Below, in pieces: positions 8,223-17,153 of a stretch of 64,000 bases of DNA. The notes under the pieces are model-generated. The model did no database searches. It saw nothing but the letters and a program-made list of their open reading frames with translations, and was not told where the DNA came from. This DNA comes from Luteitalea pratensis (GTDB lineage: Bacteria; Acidobacteriota; Vicinamibacteria; Vicinamibacterales; Vicinamibacteraceae): contig NZ_CP015136.1 in NCBI RefSeq assembly GCF_001618865.1, positions 310,001-374,000 of the forward strand, written 5' to 3'. Position numbers and translations under genes: made by a program. Position 1 is the first letter of the stretch; every line of letters begins with the position of its first letter.

Positions 8223-9119
8223 ATGACCATCGCCGAGCGCATCAACGCGGAGCGTGTCGTCCTCGCCGGCTGGAGCCGCGCGATCCTGTTGCAGCTCGCC
8301 CATCCGCTGGTCGCGCAGGGCGTGGCCGATCACAGCAGCTTCAGCAGGAAGCAGGGGAGCGAGACGAACGCTGAACGCCGACTTGTCCGCCGTAGCCTCG
8401 GCGAAGGCGGAACGCCGAACGCCGAGCGGGCCGCGGCGACAATGACGGCGGCGCGTGGAGGCACGCTGTTCTCGGCGGCGGCGCGCCTGCATCACACCGT
8501 CCAGGCCATGCGGCATCTCACGTTCGGGGATGCCGCACAATCGCGAGCGGCGCTCGATGGCATCCTGGCGATCCATCGCCGGGTCAACGGCACGTTGGCC
8601 GACGCGGTCGGCCCCTACCCGGCCGGCACTCCCTACTCCGCCGAAGACCCGTCGCTCGTCCTCTGGGTCCACGCAACACTCCTCGATTCCCTTCCCCGCG
8701 TGTACGAGGCCATCGTCGGGCCCATCAGCGACGACGAGCGGGATGCCTGGTGCCGCGAGTCGGCCCCGGTGGCGCGCGCGCTTGGTGGTGGTGACCTTGT
8801 GCCGGAGACCTGGGCGGGAGCGCAGGCCTACATCTCCGCGATGCTGGCGAGTGGCCGGATCGTGGTGAGCGACACCGCCCGCGACCTTGCGGCAGACGTG
8901 CTCGCCCCGCGTTTTTCGGTGCTGATCGCCCCATGGCGCGCCATGAACCGCGTTGTCACCATGGGGCTTCTGCCACCCGAGCTGCGTGCGCAGTACGGCT
9001 TCCCATGGAGCGCGAAAGACGATGCGACGCTGGCCCGCACCCTGCGCGGACTGCGGACGGTGCGGCGGCTGACGCCTGACGTCATTGCCCTGTGGCCCGA
9101 TGCCAGGCGGGCACGTTAA
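8223..9119 (+). CDS. MpaB-like (DUF2236) oxygenase-family protein with a repeat insertion
   Basis: 298 residues. The fold is that of DUF2236, the family of rubber oxygenase and mycophenolic-acid MpaB: LLQLAHPLVAQGVADHS (residues 22-38), RLHHTVQAM...LTFGD (88-100), the IHRRVNG histidine motif, and EDPSLVLWVHATLLDS. Histidines in these motifs are candidate heme ligands. Between HSSF (residue 40) and ARLHH lies an extra stretch of about 35 residues, rich in Arg and Glu, encoded by a GAACGCC heptamer plus an element that recurs in intergenic DNA at 36341. It keeps the frame but interrupts the conserved N-terminal part, so activity is uncertain. The stop TAA sits in a TAACGCC array. Confidence 0.8.
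   Translation: MTIAERINAERVVLAGWSRAILLQLAHPLVAQGVADHSSFSRKQGSETNAERRLVRRSLGEGGTPNAERAAATMTAARGGTLFSAAARLHHTVQAMRHLTFGDAAQSRAALDGILAIHRRVNGTLADAVGPYPAGTPYSAEDPSLVLWVHATLLDSLPRVYEAIVGPISDDERDAWCRESAPVARALGGGDLVPETWAGAQAYISAMLASGRIVVSDTARDLAADVLAPRFSVLIAPWRAMNRVVTMGLLPPELRAQYGFPWSAKDDATLARTLRGLRTVRRLTPDVIALWPDARRAR
8365..8430. repeat. Repeat element inside the DUF2236 coding sequence
   Basis: A core beginning ACTTGTCCGCCGTAGCCTCG (8381-8400) and continuing GCGAAGGCGGAA is flanked on both sides by GAACGCC heptamers. A degenerate double copy of the core occurs between genes at 36341-36396. Here all 66 bases are translated in one stop-free frame. Confidence 0.85.
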
Positions 9120-9292
9120 CGCCTAACGCCTAACGCTTAACGCTTGCCTCACGGCCTGCCGGGTGCGGTCTCAGGTCTCGAGCCTGTTCCTGAAACCTGC
9201 GACGCGGCCGTGCACCGTTTGACCGTAAGCCGTAAGCCCTGAGCCCGGTACCCGATACCCGGTACCCGGTACCCGGTACCCGATCGGGTGCT
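9113..9292. repeat. TAACGCC, CCGTAAG and ACCCGGT heptamer arrays
   Basis: The array starts within the stop codon of the DUF2236 gene (TAACGCC units, 9116-9145), continues with AGGTCTC-type units near 9170, CCGTAAG units near 9224-9240, and ends with six ACCCGGT/ACCCGAT units (9243-9287), close to the likely promoter of the GH32 gene. Confidence 0.85.
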
Positions 9293-9309
9293 AGGCTGTC
9301 CCTCCACCG

Positions 9310-10860
9310 ATGCCGACGCTGCGCCCGCTCCTGTTCGTGATCCTCGCAGCGCTGCTGCCGGCGACCGTCTGGACCACCGACGAGCGCGAAAGCGCCGCGG
9401 CCCAGGCGAGCCGTATCGAGCCGTATCGTGAACCGTTGCGCCCGCGCATCCACTTCACGCCGCTGCGCAACTTCATGAACGACCCGAACGGCCTCGTCTT
9501 CTACAAGGGCGAGTACCACCTGTTCTACCAGTACAACCCGCAGGGCACCACGTGGGGCCACATGTCCTGGGGCCACGCCGTGAGCCGCGACCTGCTGCAC
9601 TGGGAGCACCTGCCGCTCGCGCTGGCCGAGGAAGGCGGCGTGATGATCTTCTCGGGCAGCGCCGTGGTCGATCACGCCAACACCAGCGGGTTGTGCCGTG
9701 TGCAGGGCAACGATCGATCCTGTCTCGTCGCCATCTACACCGGCCACGGACTGGGCAAGCAGACCCAGAACCTCGCGGTCAGCCAGGACCGCGGGCGCAC
9801 CTGGATGAAGTTTGCCGGCAATCCCGTGCTCGACCTCGGGCTGAAGGACTTCCGCGACCCGAAGGTCTTCTGGCACGCCGCCACCAGGCGCTGGGTGATG
9901 GTCACGGTCCTCGCAGACCAGCGCAAGGTGCGCTTCTTCGGTTCGACGAACCTCACCGCATGGGCGCCGCTCAGCGACTTCGGGCCGGCCGGGGCCACTG
10001 GCGGGGTGTGGGAATGTCCCGACCTGATCGAGGTGCCGGTCGAGAACGAGCCGGCGCGCACGCGCTGGATCCTCGACGTGGACCTCAATCCGGGTGGCCC
10101 GCAAGGCGGATCCGGAGGCCAGTACTTCGTCGGCACGTTCGACGGTACCCGGTTCGTCAGTGACGATGGCGTCGACAGGGTGCGGTGGGTCGACCACGGC
10201 AAGGATTTCTACGCGACGATCTCGTTCTCGGACCTGCCGGCCGGCCGCGGTCCGATCTGGATGGGATGGATCAGCAATTGGCAGTACGCGAACGAGGAGC
10301 CGACGGAGACCTGGCGCGGCGCCCAGTCGCTGCCGCGCAAGCTCTCGCTCCGCCGCACTGCCGAGGGCTGGCGGCTGGTGCAGCAACCGACGGGTGGCCT
10401 CAGCGGATTGATGGAACCCGAGTCGGCGAGGCACCAGATGCTCAAGGACGCGCTGCCGCTGCCACCGAGCGCCGACATCACATTCGTGGTCACCGCGGCC
10501 GACCAGGCCGAGACCGGGCTGCGCCTGTCGAACCAGACCGGGGAGGAGGTGCTGATCGCCGTCAGCGCCGATCGTCGCGAGCTGTCGGTGGATCGGCAGC
10601 GGTCGCGCAACGGCCCCGTGCCCAACGGCTATGCGGAACGCCACGTCGGGCCGCTCCGGCCGTTCGCGCAGGTACCGGTGCGCGTGATCTTCGATGGATC
10701 GGTGATCGAGGTCTTCGCCAACGAGGGCGAGACCGTCATGACCGAGCGTGTCTACCCGACGCAGCCGTTCACGCGGATCGAGTGGATTGGGGGACGTCGG
10801 CCTGCCAGCGGGTCGACGCGGCTGATGGCGCTCAGGTCGGCGTGGCCGCCCTCACGCTAA
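9310..10860 (+). CDS. Secreted GH32 fructan hydrolase (levanase/fructanase type)
   Basis: 516 residues with an N-terminal signal. All three hallmark acidic motifs of GH32 are present: MNDPNG with the nucleophile D58, a FRDPKV motif near residue 180 (transition-state stabiliser), and WECPDL near residue 237 with the acid/base glutamate. The five-bladed propeller is followed by the usual C-terminal beta-sandwich (about residues 370-510). It should hydrolyse beta-fructosides such as levan, inulin or sucrose outside the cytoplasm; motifs alone do not fix the linkage. No transporter or fructokinase is adjacent. A TAGGCT hexamer at 9292-9297, 12 bp upstream of the ATG, is a candidate -10 box. Confidence 0.93.
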   Translation: MPTLRPLLFVILAALLPATVWTTDERESAAAQASRIEPYREPLRPRIHFTPLRNFMNDPNGLVFYKGEYHLFYQYNPQGTTWGHMSWGHAVSRDLLHWEHLPLALAEEGGVMIFSGSAVVDHANTSGLCRVQGNDRSCLVAIYTGHGLGKQTQNLAVSQDRGRTWMKFAGNPVLDLGLKDFRDPKVFWHAATRRWVMVTVLADQRKVRFFGSTNLTAWAPLSDFGPAGATGGVWECPDLIEVPVENEPARTRWILDVDLNPGGPQGGSGGQYFVGTFDGTRFVSDDGVDRVRWVDHGKDFYATISFSDLPAGRGPIWMGWISNWQYANEEPTETWRGAQSLPRKLSLRRTAEGWRLVQQPTGGLSGLMEPESARHQMLKDALPLPPSADITFVVTAADQAETGLRLSNQTGEEVLIAVSADRRELSVDRQRSRNGPVPNGYAERHVGPLRPFAQVPVRVIFDGSVIEVFANEGETVMTERVYPTQPFTRIEWIGGRRPASGSTRLMALRSAWPPSR

Positions 10861-10867
10861 CTCGGCA

Positions 10868-10990
10868 AGATCTCAGGATCTCAGGAACTCAGGGAGACTC
10901 AGGACCGGGATTGGAGGGTAGGGCCGGCTCTCCGAGCCCGGCCCGGTAGCGCCAGACTCCTCCGTAGCCCGTAGGCTGCAGGCTGAAGGT
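10868..10990. repeat. CTCAGGA heptamers, REP-like hairpin and GTAGGCT units
   Basis: CTCAGGA-type units (10870-10905) are followed by a copy of the REP-like hairpin (10918-10944; arms GGGCCGGCTC and GAGCCCGGCCC around TCC) and then GTAGGCT-type units at 10964-10985. The block separates the GH32 gene from the DAHP synthase gene. Confidence 0.85.
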
Positions 10991-11070
10991 GGCCGTCAGG
11001 CCAGCATGCGCCTGTATGACCCGCCCGGCGCTGCCGATTTGCCAGGCCGTGCAGTACTCTGGCGGGTGAA

Positions 11071-12150
<1,080 letters not shown>

Positions 12151-12154
12151 CGAC

Positions 12155-12200
12155 CACGGCGCTCCTGCGCTCCTGTGCTCCTGAGATCCTATCTCCCGTC
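12155..12200. repeat. Octamer-type repeat (GCTCCTGN)
   Basis: Copies of GCTCCTGC, GCTCCTGT and GCTCCTGA follow each other with an 8-bp period right after the DAHP synthase stop. The same 8-bp family recurs near 2449-2505 and, on the other strand, near 54742-54775. Confidence 0.65.
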
Positions 12201-12228
12201 CTCCCTCTTCCGTCCTCGATCCTTGTAG

Positions 12229-12774
12229 TCAGCCAAGCGAAACGCCAGTCACCTGCACAGCCGCACTCAGCCGGTAGGGGGTGTGGAATGCCAGCCACCA
12301 CGCGACGATCTGCTCGCGCGTGAGCGGTGCCTGCGTGACGCGGACCTGGTCCAGCGTGCCGCTCGCGCCGCTGTGCGGAAAGACATCGGCCAGCACAATC
12401 GCAGGCAGGACCGGCTGCTCGTGCAGCGTTCGCAAGGCGGCACCAAGCACATGTTGCGCGCCGACGTCGTCGTCTTCCTGTCCGTAGGCGGTGAGCAGGT
12501 ACAGCAGGTCGAGCGCCTGCGTTGCCCCGCTGCCCACACCGCCTCCCCGTGAGCCCAGCCCGACCGCATTGCGCATCGACGTGTTGTCGACGACGGTCGC
12601 GAGCGCCAGATTCAACTGACACCGGTGATGCACGCCCCGTGCACGATCGACGGGCATCGTCGTCACCAGCACGTCCGCGAGGTGCCTGTTCTCGCCACCG
12701 CGGGCCCTGTAGGACGTCTCCAGCAGGGTCTTCAGCGTGAGGGTCACGCCAGCAATCGCAGCCGTCTGGCTCAT
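12229..12774 (-). CDS. Orphan Pvc16-like (DUF4255) protein
   Basis: 181 residues. It shows the conserved plan of DUF4255, the N-terminal domain of Pvc16 tube-capping proteins of contractile injection systems: an N-terminal AAIAGVTLTLKTLLE helix, a VNLALATV-like strand region followed by NTSMRNAVG, the hallmark ALDLLYLLTAYG strand, LGAALRTLHEQPVL, and a C-terminal TPYRLSAAVQV strand. No sheath, tube, baseplate or ATPase gene lies in this window, so it is isolated. It could be a relic or a stand-alone homologue. I start at the ATG at 12774 (MSQTAA), the usual N-terminus; 12 more in-frame codons lie upstream. Confidence 0.8.
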   Translation of the reverse strand: MSQTAAIAGVTLTLKTLLETSYRARGGENRHLADVLVTTMPVDRARGVHHRCQLNLALATVVDNTSMRNAVGLGSRGGGVGSGATQALDLLYLLTAYGQEDDDVGAQHVLGAALRTLHEQPVLPAIVLADVFPHSGASGTLDQVRVTQAPLTREQIVAWWLAFHTPYRLSAAVQVTGVSLG

Positions 12775-12812
12775 GACGGCATTCTGCGCGAATCGACGCG
12801 CCTCATGCACGA

Positions 12813-13032
12813 CGTCTCAAGTCTCAGGTCTCAAGCCTGAGGTATAAGGCATGAGGCATCAGGCATTGCGGTGCCCGGCACCCGGCACGTGGGAATGCCG
12901 AGAATGCCGCGATGCCGGGAATGTCGACTGCCGGAACCGCGGCGGTGGTCGTTCGGTGACTCCCGATTCCTCGACACCCGATTCCCGATCCGCTATCCAC
13001 GGAACCCGGCACCCGGCACCCGGTACCCGGAC
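12813..13032. repeat. Heptamer arrays between divergent genes
   Basis: AGGTCTC units with CAAGTCT variants (12813-12838), GAGGCAT/CAGGCAT units (12848-12866), GCACCCG units (12874-12888), GAATGCC-type units (12893-12920), ATTCCCG units (12960-12992) and ACCCGGC/ACCCGGT units (13009-13030). A TATAGT hexamer directly follows at 13033 and probably serves the DUF3500 gene. Confidence 0.8.
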
Positions 13033-13061
13033 TATAGTGGACCCTTCCAAAGAGAGGCTGC

Positions 13062-14360
13062 ATGTCCCGGCAGGTATCGAAGTCCGCGTGGGTCTCGTCG
13101 GTCGCGCTCGTGCTGGCTGCGGGGACGGTCGGAGTGCTGATCGGCGCGCAGGCGCCTGCGCCCGCACCGCAGGCCAAGGGCAAGGACGGACGCATCGCCG
13201 AATGGACGACGCGGTCGCGTGATCTCGAAGCGAAAGGCCTTGCCGACCCGTTCAAGGGAGTGACTGCCGACGGCAAAGTCGTGCCGGGACTGTTCGGCGT
13301 GAAGTCGACCGGCGTCTCCACGGCGCCGGTCCAGAAGGCGGCCGCGGCCTTCCTCGCGGCGCTCGCACCGGAACAGCGCAAGCGCACCGCGTTCGACGTC
13401 GATGATCCGGAGTGGCGCAGCTGGATGAACCAGCATTTCTACCGGCGGGCCGGCGTCAGCTTCGCCGAGATGGCGCCAGCCCAGCGTGAGGCCGCCTTCG
13501 GCCTGTTGCGCGCGTCGCTGAGCGCCCGCGGGCTGACGCTGAGCCGCGACATCATGAAGCTCAATCACACCCTGGGCGAACTGAACGACGACGACTTCGA
13601 GGCGTATGGCGAGTGGCTCTATCACGTCACCGTGATGGGGACTCCGTCGGCCACCGAGCCGTGGGGCTGGCAGGTCGACGGCCATCACCTGGTCATCAAC
13701 TACTTCGTGCTCGGCGACCAGGTCGTGATGACGCCCAGTTTCTTCGGCTCCGAGCCAGTGATTGCCACGAAGGGGAAGTACGCCGGGACGACGATCCTGC
13801 AGGAAGAGCAGGCCGACGGGCTGGCCTTCATCAATGGCCTGGACGCCGATCAGCGGGCGCGCGCCATCGTCCGTGGCGACAAGCGTGGCAACGACAACGT
13901 TGGTGAGGCCTGGATGGACAACGTCGTCGTCCCGTACGAAGGTCTGCCCGTGTCGAAGCTGAACGCCGCGCAGAGCAAACAGTTGATCGCCCTGGTCGAG
14001 CGCTACGTCGGCAACATGGATGAGGGTCACGCGAAGGTGAAGATGGACGAGGTTCGCGCCCACATGAAGGAGACGTACGTCTCGTGGAAGGGCGGCACCT
14101 CGGCCGACAGCGTCTTCTACTACCGCATCCACAGCCCGGTCGTGCTGATCGAGTTCGACCACCAGACCCCTGCGGGGCTCAGGCGCCAGTACCCGGCGGG
14201 CGTGCCGTTCCGCGAGCACGTGCACGTCGTGATCCGTACGCCGAATGGCAACGACTACGGTAAGGATCTGCTGCGCCAGCACTACGCCACGCACAAGCAC
14301 GACGCAGCGGGGCGGCACACGGTGCCGGGTGTGTCGGTTGCATCACTTGCGGCGCGGTAA
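13062..14360 (+). CDS. DUF3500 secreted protein
   Basis: 432 residues with an N-terminal signal or membrane anchor (residues 8-29). The body matches the DUF3500 family, with WMNQHFYR, GWQVDGHHLVINYFVLGDQVVMTPSFFGSEP and a C-terminal RIHSPVVLIEFDHQ...HVHVVIRTPNGNDYGKDLLRQHY block that is rich in His and Asp. The function is not established. A TATAGT hexamer at 13033-13038 and a GAGAGG ribosome-binding site nine bases before the ATG support the start. It stands alone between two repeat blocks. Confidence 0.87.
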   Translation: MSRQVSKSAWVSSVALVLAAGTVGVLIGAQAPAPAPQAKGKDGRIAEWTTRSRDLEAKGLADPFKGVTADGKVVPGLFGVKSTGVSTAPVQKAAAAFLAALAPEQRKRTAFDVDDPEWRSWMNQHFYRRAGVSFAEMAPAQREAAFGLLRASLSARGLTLSRDIMKLNHTLGELNDDDFEAYGEWLYHVTVMGTPSATEPWGWQVDGHHLVINYFVLGDQVVMTPSFFGSEPVIATKGKYAGTTILQEEQADGLAFINGLDADQRARAIVRGDKRGNDNVGEAWMDNVVVPYEGLPVSKLNAAQSKQLIALVERYVGNMDEGHAKVKMDEVRAHMKETYVSWKGGTSADSVFYYRIHSPVVLIEFDHQTPAGLRRQYPAGVPFREHVHVVIRTPNGNDYGKDLLRQHYATHKHDAAGRHTVPGVSVASLAAR

Positions 14361-14385
14361 CCGACGATGGCCATTGCGGACGGCA

Positions 14386-14444
14386 GGCCGGGCTCGGCCA
14401 CCTTCGCGCTCCGCGCTCCGGCGCCCAAGGAGAGCCGGCCCTAC
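14386..14444. repeat. REP-like hairpin split by a 32-bp insertion
   Basis: This is the complement of the REP-like element seen at 10918, 41838 and 54826, but its two halves (14386-14397 and about 14430-14444) are separated by an insert containing CGCGCTCCGCGCTCCGG. A related insert, CGCGCTCCGCGCGTCGG, is found at about 61973-61990 ahead of the same AGGAGA motif. Confidence 0.7.
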
Positions 14445-14507
14445 CGTCGAGACCGCCAACGTGGCCATTGATCGACGCACGCTTACCGGCCGTGCGATGC
14501 TGCCTGC

Positions 14508-16244
14508 ATGGTGAGTGCGCTCCTGCGGCCCGAAGACCAGCAACTGGTGAACGACGAGCGGCGCGCGCTCGAGGCGCTGCGTGACGTACTGGTGCGGCTC
14601 GACGCGGCCCCGGACAACCTCGACGCGCTGAGGCAGTCCATCCATCAACTCGACGAGCTGTTCCTGGTCGTCATCGTCGGCGAATTCAACGCCGGCAAGA
14701 GCGCCTTCATCAACGCCCTGCTCGGAGCACCGGTGCTCGAGGAAGGCGTCACGCCGACCACCGCGCAGGTCCACCTGCTGCAACACGGCGATACCACGAC
14801 GCGCGTCGAGCGGTCCGATCACCTGCACGTCATCACCGCGCCGGTGGAGTTCCTTCGCGAGATCGCGATCGTCGACACGCCGGGCACCAACGCGGTGATC
14901 CGCGAGCACGAGGCCATCACCGCGGACTTCGTGCCGCGCTCCGACCTCGTCCTCTTCGTGACGTCGGCCGATCGCCCTTTCACCGAGAGTGAACGACAGT
15001 TCCTGGCGGTGATCCGTGACTGGGGCAAGAAAGTCGTCATCGTGATCAACAAGGTGGATCTGCTGGAGACCGCGGCGGATCTGCAGAAGGTGCTCGATTT
15101 CGTCGCGGAGCACGCCCAGGTGGCACTCGGCAGTGCGCCCGACACGTTTCCGGTCAGCGCCAAGCTGGCGATGCGCGCCAAGCGTGGCCAGCCGGACCTG
15201 TGGGCCGCGAGCCGGTTCGAAGCCCTCGAGCGCTACATCCACGATCGTCTCGATCAGCGCGAGCGGCTGCGGCTCAAGCTGGCCAACCCGATCGGCATCG
15301 GCACCGCCCTCGCATCGCGTTACCTCGAGGTGACCAATGGCCGCCTCGGGCTCCTGCAGGACGACCTGCGGCTCCTGGACGACGTGGAGAAGCAGCATGC
15401 GGTGTACCGCACCGACATGGACCGGCAGTTCGAGCTCCGGATGGGCGAGATCGACAACGTGCTGTTGCAGATGGAGCAGCGCGGTCACGTCTACTTCGAC
15501 GACATGCTGCGCATCGGCCGGGTGATGGACCTGCTGAACAAGGCGCGTGTGCAGGAGGGGTTCGTGCGCGACGTGGTCGCCGACGCACCGGTGCAGATCG
15601 AGCGGAAGGTGTCCGAGTTGATCGACTGGATGGTGAGCGCCGACCTGCGGCAGTGGCAGCAGGTCCATGGCCATCTCGCGGATCGACGACTCCAGTACCG
15701 CGATCGCATCGTCGGCGATCCAGAACTGGCGACGTTCCACCTCGAGCGCGGACGCCTGCTCGATTCGGTCGGCCGGGAGGCCCAGCGCGTCGTCGAGAGC
15801 TTCGACCGGCAGCGCGAGGCCGCGACGCTGGCCGAGGGCGCGCGCAACGCCGTGGCAGCGTCTGCGGCCGTGGGCGCCGGCGCCGTCGGGCTCGGCACCC
15901 TCGTGACGATCGCAGCATCCACCGCCGCGGCCGACGTGACCGGCATCCTGCTCGCCGGCGTGATCGCGACCGTCGGTCTCTTTATCGTGCCGGCCCGTCG
16001 TCGCAAGGCGAAGGAGGATCTGCGTCAGAAGGTCGCCGACCTGCGGGAGACGCTGTCGGGGGCGCTGCGGACGCAGTTCCAGCAGGAGGCGCACCGAAGC
16101 ACAGAGCGCCTGAACGAGGGCGTTGCGCCCTACAGCCGCTTCGTTCGTGCCGAGCAGCAGGCGCTGACATCGGTGCGCGACGCGCTCGGCGACGTCCAGG
16201 CGACGATGACGTCGCTCAGGGCGCGCATTGACGCAGTCACGTGA
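14508..16244 (+). CDS. Bacterial dynamin-like GTPase
   Basis: 578 residues. The GTPase domain has the P-loop GEFNAGKS (58-65), switch I threonines in GVTPTTAQ, DTPG (G3) near residue 124 and NKVD (G4) near residue 183. The middle is a long helical stalk (about residues 210-420) and a C-terminal hydrophobic hairpin (about 445-490, AVGAGAVGLGTLVTIAAS... and VIATVGLFIVPARRR) that should insert in the membrane, followed by another coiled region. This is the plan of bacterial dynamin-like proteins, which bind and remodel membranes using GTP. It is convergent with the LytTR regulator at 16350, across a heptamer hairpin. Confidence 0.9.
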   Translation: MVSALLRPEDQQLVNDERRALEALRDVLVRLDAAPDNLDALRQSIHQLDELFLVVIVGEFNAGKSAFINALLGAPVLEEGVTPTTAQVHLLQHGDTTTRVERSDHLHVITAPVEFLREIAIVDTPGTNAVIREHEAITADFVPRSDLVLFVTSADRPFTESERQFLAVIRDWGKKVVIVINKVDLLETAADLQKVLDFVAEHAQVALGSAPDTFPVSAKLAMRAKRGQPDLWAASRFEALERYIHDRLDQRERLRLKLANPIGIGTALASRYLEVTNGRLGLLQDDLRLLDDVEKQHAVYRTDMDRQFELRMGEIDNVLLQMEQRGHVYFDDMLRIGRVMDLLNKARVQEGFVRDVVADAPVQIERKVSELIDWMVSADLRQWQQVHGHLADRRLQYRDRIVGDPELATFHLERGRLLDSVGREAQRVVESFDRQREAATLAEGARNAVAASAAVGAGAVGLGTLVTIAASTAAADVTGILLAGVIATVGLFIVPARRRKAKEDLRQKVADLRETLSGALRTQFQQEAHRSTERLNEGVAPYSRFVRAEQQALTSVRDALGDVQATMTSLRARIDAVT

Positions 16245-16251
16245 ACGCGCG

Positions 16252-16337
16252 CTCACGTCTCACGTCTCAGGTCTCAAGTCTCACGTCTCAGGTTTTGCCT
16301 GAGACCTAAGACCTAAGTCCTGAGACATGAGACCTGC
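16252..16337. repeat. Inverted heptamer array between convergent genes
   Basis: Five units of TCTCACG, TCTCAGG and TCTCAAG run to TTTTG, then five units of CCTGAGA, CCTAAGA and CCTAAGT run back, so the arms are complementary and could form a hairpin of about 35 bp per arm. It fills the space between the dynamin gene and the convergent response-regulator gene and could end transcription from both sides. Confidence 0.8.
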
Positions 16338-16349
16338 GTCCGCTCGTGC

Positions 16350-17153
16350 TTACGGCCGTGGCGGGTTCGCGCGGGGTAGAAGCGACGACTCGACGGCAGC
16401 CCTTCGCGATCGGCTGACGGGCACCTCGGTGCCATCCGCGAGCACGAGCATCAGGCCGCCCGCGTCACGCACGGCGACCACCTTCTGGACATTGACGATG
16501 GCGCCGCGATGCACTCGCAGGAAGTCACGAGGATTCAGCCGTGCCTCGAGCGTGGCCAGTGGCGTTCGCACCAGGTGCCTGCCGCGTTGCGAGTGGATGC
16601 GAACGTAGTAGTCCTCGGCTTCGATCCAGTACACGTCGGAGATCGGGACCACAATCTGGCGATCGTTCTGCTTGAACGACAGCTGCTCCACATAGGCGCG
16701 TGCCTTCAGGACCGGCTCCGTCTCATCGTCGAGCCGGAGCTCGGACGACAGCGTGGCGAGTTGCTGCGCGAGTGCGCCGAGCCGCCGCTCCCGGACGCGC
16801 CGCTTCGGCCGCTGAAGGGCATCGGCGAAGCGCTGGTCGGAGAAGGGCTTGAGGACGTAGTCGCTGGCGCTCACTTCGAAGGCATCCGGCGTGTAGCGGT
16901 TGAACGCCGTCACGAACACCACGACCGGGCCGTCTTCACCGAGTTCCCGCGCCAGGTCCAGCCCGGTGACCTCGGGCATCTCGATGTCGAGAAACACGAT
17001 GTCGGGACGCGTGGAGCGGATCAGTTCCTGCGCCGCCATCGCGTCGGCACATTCGAGCACGACATCCATCTCTCCGTCCTCGCGAAGGATGGCCGCCACC
17101 ATGCCCCGCGAGAGTGGCTCGTCGTCCACGACCAGCGCGCGAAATCGGCTCAT
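16350..17153 (-). CDS. LytTR-family response regulator
   Basis: 267 residues. An N-terminal receiver domain (1-120) has D10/D11, phospho-acceptor D56 in VFLDIEMPE, T in VFVTAF and K in YVLKPF. The C-terminal LytTR DNA-binding domain (about 165-262) shows the DVYWIEAEDYYVRIHS...FLRVHRGAIVN pattern and ends GTEVPVSRSRR. It overlaps by four bases the remnant of its sensor kinase upstream. With the kinase broken (next entry), it may be unphosphorylated or served by another kinase. Confidence 0.93.
   Translation of the reverse strand: MSRFRALVVDDEPLSRGMVAAILREDGEMDVVLECADAMAAQELIRSTRPDIVFLDIEMPEVTGLDLARELGEDGPVVVFVTAFNRYTPDAFEVSASDYVLKPFSDQRFADALQRPKRRVRERRLGALAQQLATLSSELRLDDETEPVLKARAYVEQLSFKQNDRQIVVPISDVYWIEAEDYYVRIHSQRGRHLVRTPLATLEARLNPRDFLRVHRGAIVNVQKVVAVRDAGGLMLVLADGTEVPVSRSRRAAVESSLLPRANPPRP

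Noticed and set aside
12229-12774. Possible prophage or tailocin region around the Pvc16-like gene
   Set aside because: All flanking genes are ordinary chromosomal genes; no integrase, structural, lysis or packaging gene.
13032-14318. Long minus-strand frame opposite the DUF3500 gene
   Set aside because: Shadow of a recognised gene; no recognisable domain of its own.
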